DNA of 64,000 nucleotides from positions 1,054,001 to 1,118,000 of the forward strand of contig NZ_JAPELY010000002.1 of NCBI RefSeq assembly GCF_026343295.1, read 5' to 3'. Each line of letters opens with the position of its first letter. Position 1 is the stretch's first letter. The DNA is from Streptomyces sp. NBC_00083 (GTDB lineage: Bacteria > Actinomycetota > Actinomycetes > Streptomycetales > Streptomycetaceae). Made by a program: the position numbers and the translations under genes. Shown here in pieces: positions 60,918-64,000 of the stretch. Below the pieces are notes generated by a model that had not been told where the DNA came from, made no database searches, and worked only from the letters and a program-made list of their open reading frames with translations.

Positions 60918-60939
60918 GTTCATCCGCGGGTCCGGGCGG
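60918..60939 (+). promoter_or_regulatory. PHO-box-like direct repeats upstream of second phospholipase C
   Basis: GTTCATCCGCG followed directly by GGTCCGGGCGG. The first 11-mer fits the PhoP unit G(G/T)TCAYYYR(G/C)G fully; the second is weaker. It lies 27 bp upstream of TAGCGT, where PhoP activator sites normally sit. Confidence 0.5.
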
Positions 60940-60966
60940 GGCCTTCTGGGGGACACCCTGGGTCAC

Positions 60967-60972
60967 TAGCGT
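60967..60972 (+). promoter_or_regulatory. -10 element of second phospholipase C gene
   Basis: TAGCGT about 37 nt before the TTG at 61009, leaving a leader of about 30 nt with GGGAGGA. Downstream of the PHO-box-like repeats. Confidence 0.4.
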
Positions 60973-61008
60973 TCCCCCCGTACGCCCCATACCGCCCGGG
61001 AGGACCCC

Positions 61009-63129
61009 TTGACCACGGACAACGCAGGCGCAGCCACCGGCTTCTCACGGCGACGCCTGCTCGCCCTCGGCGGAGGCGCCCTCGGCGTCGCCACCGCCGG
61101 CTCGCTGCTGCCGCCCTCGCTGCAGACGGCGATGGCCGCCGGGCCGCCCCCCGGCGGGATGAGCACGGTCAAGCACGTCGTGATCCTCATGCAGGAGAAC
61201 CGGTCCTTCGACCACTACTTCGGCACCCTGCGCGGCGTCCGCGGCTACGGCGACCGCAACGCCCTCCAACTCCCCACGGGCAAGCCCGTGTTCGAGCAGC
61301 CCGGCCCGCTCGGCAGCACCGTCCTGCCGTTCCCCGTGCGCGGCGCGGCCGCCGCCCAGCACAAGGACCTCCAGTACATAGGCGCCCTCGACCACTCCTG
61401 GAGCGGCGGCGCCAAGGCCTGGAACGCCGGCTGGATGGACAACTGGGTCTCCGCGAAGACCTCGGCGACGATGGCGTACTACGACCGCCAGGACATCCCC
61501 CTGCACTACGAACTCGCCGACACCTTCACCGTCTGCGACGCCTACCACTCCTCCATCCACAGCTCCACCAGCCCCAACCGCAACCACTTGTGGAGCGGGA
61601 AGACCGGCTTCGAGCCGAACGGGCAGCGGGCCGTCGGCAACGACGCCTATGACGAGGGGACACATCCCGGGTACGACTGGGGGACCTACGCCGAGCGGCT
61701 CGAAAAGGCCGGGCGCAGCTGGAAGACGTACACCGAGTGGGAGAACTTCACCGACAACCAGATCGAGTTCTTCACCACGTTCAAGGCGATCGCCCGCAAG
61801 GCCCTTGCGAAGACCGGCGGGCACACGTTCATGGAGTCCTTCTACGGGGCCGTGCGCGACGCTCCCGGCGACGCCGAGCGGCAGCGGCTGCTCGGCCTGC
61901 TCGACCAGGGCGTCGCCACCCTCACCAAGGCCGAACGCAGCCTGTTCGAGCGGGGGTTGAGGCGGGTCCCGACCGGAACGCTCGCCGACGCGTTCGGCGA
62001 GGACGTCGCGAACGGCACCCTGCCCGAAGTCTCCTACCTGGTGCCCTCCGCGCTCGACTCCGAGCACCCGAGCGTCTCCTCGCCCGTGCACAGCGCCACC
62101 ATCGTCTACAAGGTGCTCGACGCGCTCGGCAAGCACCCCGACGTCTGGCGGCACACCGTCGTCCTCATCAACTACGACGAGAACGACGGCTTCTTCGACC
62201 ACGTCCCGCCGCCCGTCGCCCCGCCCGAGGTCGCCGACGAGCAGTGGCAGGGCAAGCCGACCGGGCTCGGCGCCCGTGTGCCGATGCTCGTCGTGTCGCC
62301 CTGGAGCGTGGGCGGTTACGTCTGCTCCGAGGTGTTCGACCACACGTCGGTCATCCGGTTCCTGGAGCGCTGGACCGGGGTGCGGGAGCCCAACATCAGT
62401 GCCTGGCGGCGTACCGTCACCGGCGATCTGACCTCCGCCTTCGACTTCACCCGCGGCAGGCGGCAGCCCGCCGTCGGCCACCCGGGGCCCATCCCGCCGC
62501 TGAGCGGCCGGTGGAAGCCCGTGCCGCCCGCCGAGCAGCACATGCCCGTCCAGGAGGAGGGCACCCGGCCCGCCCGGCCGCTGCCCTACCAGCCGGACGC
62601 CTACGCGCGGATCACCCAGGGCGCGCTCCAGGTGCAGCTCAGCAACAACGGCCGGGCCAGCGCCCACTTCGCGCTCTACCCGTACGCCAAGGAGTTCGCC
62701 GCGCCCCAGCACAAGGACGTCCGGGGCACGGCGCAGTGGAGCGTGCCCACGGCCGGCGGGGGCTACCGGTTCACGGTGACCGGGCCCAACGGGTTCCGGC
62801 GCGAGTTCGAGGGCGCCACTGCCACGGACGCCGCCGAGGTGACCTCGTACCTCGATCATCACGACCGTGACATCCATCTGACGCTCCGCAACCGCGGCCG
62901 GGCGCCGGTCACCTTCACCGTGCGGCCGCTCGGCTACGCGGACGAGGCCGACCTGCGGGACTGGAGGCGGACCGTCACGGTCAAGCCCGGCCGCAGCCGC
63001 ACCGTGGTGCACTCCGCCGCCGACGCGCACGGCTGGTACGACCTCGAAGTGACCGCGGACGGCCCCACCCCCTTCCGCAGGCGCCTCATGGGCCACATCG
63101 AGAACGGCCGCCCCAGCGTCTCGGGGTGA
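61009..63129 (+). CDS. Phosphocholine-specific phospholipase C, Tat-exported (copy 2)
   Basis: 706 residues, TTG start with GGGAGGA (60998-61004) close upstream. Tat signal SRRRLLALGGGALGVATAG; catalytic domain from VKHVVILMQENRSFDHYFG with GVRGYGD; NYDENDGFFDHVPPP; C-terminal beta domains. Shares its architecture with the minus-strand copy at 52045 but is longer in the insert around 270-320 and not a recent duplicate. Releases phosphocholine from phosphatidylcholine outside the cell. PHO-box-like repeats suggest induction by phosphate limitation. Confidence 0.93.
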   Translation: MTTDNAGAATGFSRRRLLALGGGALGVATAGSLLPPSLQTAMAAGPPPGGMSTVKHVVILMQENRSFDHYFGTLRGVRGYGDRNALQLPTGKPVFEQPGPLGSTVLPFPVRGAAAAQHKDLQYIGALDHSWSGGAKAWNAGWMDNWVSAKTSATMAYYDRQDIPLHYELADTFTVCDAYHSSIHSSTSPNRNHLWSGKTGFEPNGQRAVGNDAYDEGTHPGYDWGTYAERLEKAGRSWKTYTEWENFTDNQIEFFTTFKAIARKALAKTGGHTFMESFYGAVRDAPGDAERQRLLGLLDQGVATLTKAERSLFERGLRRVPTGTLADAFGEDVANGTLPEVSYLVPSALDSEHPSVSSPVHSATIVYKVLDALGKHPDVWRHTVVLINYDENDGFFDHVPPPVAPPEVADEQWQGKPTGLGARVPMLVVSPWSVGGYVCSEVFDHTSVIRFLERWTGVREPNISAWRRTVTGDLTSAFDFTRGRRQPAVGHPGPIPPLSGRWKPVPPAEQHMPVQEEGTRPARPLPYQPDAYARITQGALQVQLSNNGRASAHFALYPYAKEFAAPQHKDVRGTAQWSVPTAGGGYRFTVTGPNGFRREFEGATATDAAEVTSYLDHHDRDIHLTLRNRGRAPVTFTVRPLGYADEADLRDWRRTVTVKPGRSRTVVHSAADAHGWYDLEVTADGPTPFRRRLMGHIENGRPSVSG

Positions 63130-63264
63130 CCCGAGGGGGCCCCGGGGAGTCCTCCCGCCCCGGCGGTGTGCGACCGTGCGAGGGTTGCTCAGCAGCCGGC
63201 GACCCGAGCAGGGGCCGCCGGCGCGGGCCGTGACCATGCAGGCGCACGCAGGTGGAGGAGCGGG

Positions 63265-63816
63265 ATGTTCGCACGATCGCTGGGGAACGACGGGGCCGAG
63301 CTGGGTTCCCTCGAACCGTGGCAGGCCGAGGAGTTCCTCGCCCACATGGACCGCGGGCGCGACTTCATCGGCACCTACATCCCGCTGCCCGACGTCGCGG
63401 CCGACCTGGCGTCGGCCCGCGCCTACCTCCAGATGTACGCGGACAAGGCGGCATCGGACACCGGGCGCCTGTACGGCATCCGGCTCGACGGCGTCCTCGT
63501 CGGCGGGGTCCTGTTCCGCACCTTCGACGCGGCGCAGGGCGTCTGCGAGATCGGCTGCTGGCTGGAGCCCGCGGCGGTCGGGCGGGGCCTGATCACCCGC
63601 GCGGCCACCCTGCTCATCGACTGGGCCGTCGAGGTCCGCGGCATCCACCGCGTCGAATGGCTGGCCTCCGCCGAGAACACCGCGAGCATCGGCGTGGCCA
63701 GACGGCTCGGCATGACCAGGGACGGCGTGCTCCGCGAGAGCTACCTCTACCGCGGAGTGCGCCACGACAGCGAGGTCTGGGCGGTACTCGCCCCCGAGTG
63801 GCGGGCGGGGCGTTAA
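63265..63816 (+). CDS. GNAT acetyltransferase, RimJ/RimL type
   Basis: 183 residues. LYGIRLDGVLVGGVLFR, EIGCWLEPAAVGRGLITRAA (acetyl-CoA loop, Q/RxxGxG/A variant GRGLIT), VEWLASAENTASIGVARRLG and LRESYLYRGVRHDSEVWAVL are standard for RimJ/RimL enzymes, which acetylate protein N-termini, antibiotics or spermidine. ATG 63265 with GGAGG 6 nt upstream. Substrate unknown. Confidence 0.9.
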   Translation: MFARSLGNDGAELGSLEPWQAEEFLAHMDRGRDFIGTYIPLPDVAADLASARAYLQMYADKAASDTGRLYGIRLDGVLVGGVLFRTFDAAQGVCEIGCWLEPAAVGRGLITRAATLLIDWAVEVRGIHRVEWLASAENTASIGVARRLGMTRDGVLRESYLYRGVRHDSEVWAVLAPEWRAGR

Positions 63817-63821
63817 GGAAG

Positions 63822-63855
63822 CTCTCAGCGGGCTCTCAGAAACGGCCCCTAGCGT
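63822..63855 (+). promoter_or_regulatory. Direct repeat plus -10 upstream of the last gene
   Basis: CTCTCAG at 63822-63828 and 63833-63839, spaced 11 bp, then TAGCGT (63850-63855) and 7 nt to the ATG at 63863. Such tandem heptamers on one helix face resemble OmpR-type response-regulator sites. Confidence 0.4.
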
Positions 63856-63862
63856 GCCCGGC

Positions 63863-64000
63863 ATGAACGCCACCCCCGCCACGACGAAGACCGACGCCGC
63901 AACCGAGCCCACGACGGACGCCGAGACCGAGGGCGCGTCCACCACCGAGGCCGCGTCCAGCACCGGGGGAGCGACCGCCGAAACGGCCCCCGCCGCCACC
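63863..64000 (+). CDS. Unidentified gene, 5' part only
   Basis: 46 codons before the window ends. The N-terminus is Thr/Ala/Glu-rich and looks disordered (for example TPATTKTDAATEPTTDAE); no domain is visible yet. Good codon bias and a leaderless-type promoter support a real gene. The direct repeat upstream suggests control by a two-component system. The function cannot be said. Confidence 0.6.
   Translation, partial: MNATPATTKTDAATEPTTDAETEGASTTEAASSTGGATAETAPAAT

Noticed and set aside
61045..63999. 984-codon minus-strand open frame opposite the second phospholipase C and the acetyltransferase.
   Set aside because: Antisense to two well-supported genes; the translation is Val/Gly/Arg-rich with no domain.

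Overview
The window is chromosomal DNA from a high-GC actinomycete, almost certainly a Streptomyces. The evidence is very high GC at third codon positions, many GTG and TTG starts, many starts with a TAnnnT hexamer only about 6 nt upstream (leaderless transcripts), Tat-type signals, and familiar streptomycete blocks (gcvT-gcvH-glyA behind a glycine riboswitch, a five-gene oligopeptide ABC operon, cysteine desulfurase/mnmA, ligA followed by a GGDEF-EAL gene, gatC-gatA-small gene-gatB). From memory the order resembles the S. coelicolor SCO545x-SCO550x core region; no comparison could be run. There are no rRNA or tRNA genes, insertion sequences, phage genes or CRISPR arrays.

Layout. 1-7.1 kb: a two-subunit ABC exporter pair (minus strand, cut by the left edge), then a divergent ABC-2 exporter with a DesK/NarL-type two-component system; two palindromes lie between them. 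7.1-13.9 kb: glgX, two tandem L,D-transpeptidase lipoproteins, an enoyl-CoA hydratase and an RsbW-like ATPase, with clear terminators. 14.0-16.3 kb: a deacetylase-like lipoprotein overlapping a beta-propeller lipoprotein. 16.3-18.2 kb: a two-gene natural-product cluster, a cyclodipeptide synthase (NYH type) translationally coupled to a CYP121-like P450. 18.5-24.2 kb: an EF-hand protein, an NADP-binding reductase, sdaA, and glyA/gcvH/gcvT under a tandem glycine riboswitch: the glycine/serine disposal module. 24.3-27.0 kb: a P-loop protein and two SseB-like proteins. 27.4-33.9 kb: oppC-A-B-D-F. 34-41 kb: secreted M1 aminopeptidase, TRIC-like channel, thioesterase, FabR-like TetR regulator, two small membrane proteins, cysteine desulfurase, amidase. 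40.8-51.4 kb: mnmA, oxidoreductase and AraC-type regulator, DUF427, LOG-like protein, SDR, MetE-like protein, ligA, GGDEF-EAL protein. 52-55.4 kb: Tat phospholipase C plus a degenerate endonuclease/exonuclease/phosphatase-fold protein. 55.7-59.2 kb: gatCAB. 59.5-64 kb: SUKH protein, a divergent coaD paralogue, a second phospholipase C, a GNAT acetyltransferase, and the start of an unidentified gene.

The most interesting items are: the CDPS/CYP121-like pair, predicted to make and oxidise a cyclodipeptide, possibly cyclo(Tyr-Tyr); PHO-box-like 11-mer repeats upstream of both phospholipase C loci; the EEP-fold protein that has lost its GDxN metal/catalytic motif; a coaD paralogue whose C-terminus is replaced by a Ser-Gly repeat; a SUKH gene whose C-terminus and stop codon come from an intergenic repeat; a 13-bp site shared by a FabR-like regulator gene and a nearby thioesterase gene; and a leaderless 35-codon ORF coupled by GTGA to an SseB gene. 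Mosaic GC-rich repeats occupy three convergent gene junctions (37.0, 51.4 and 59.3 kb).
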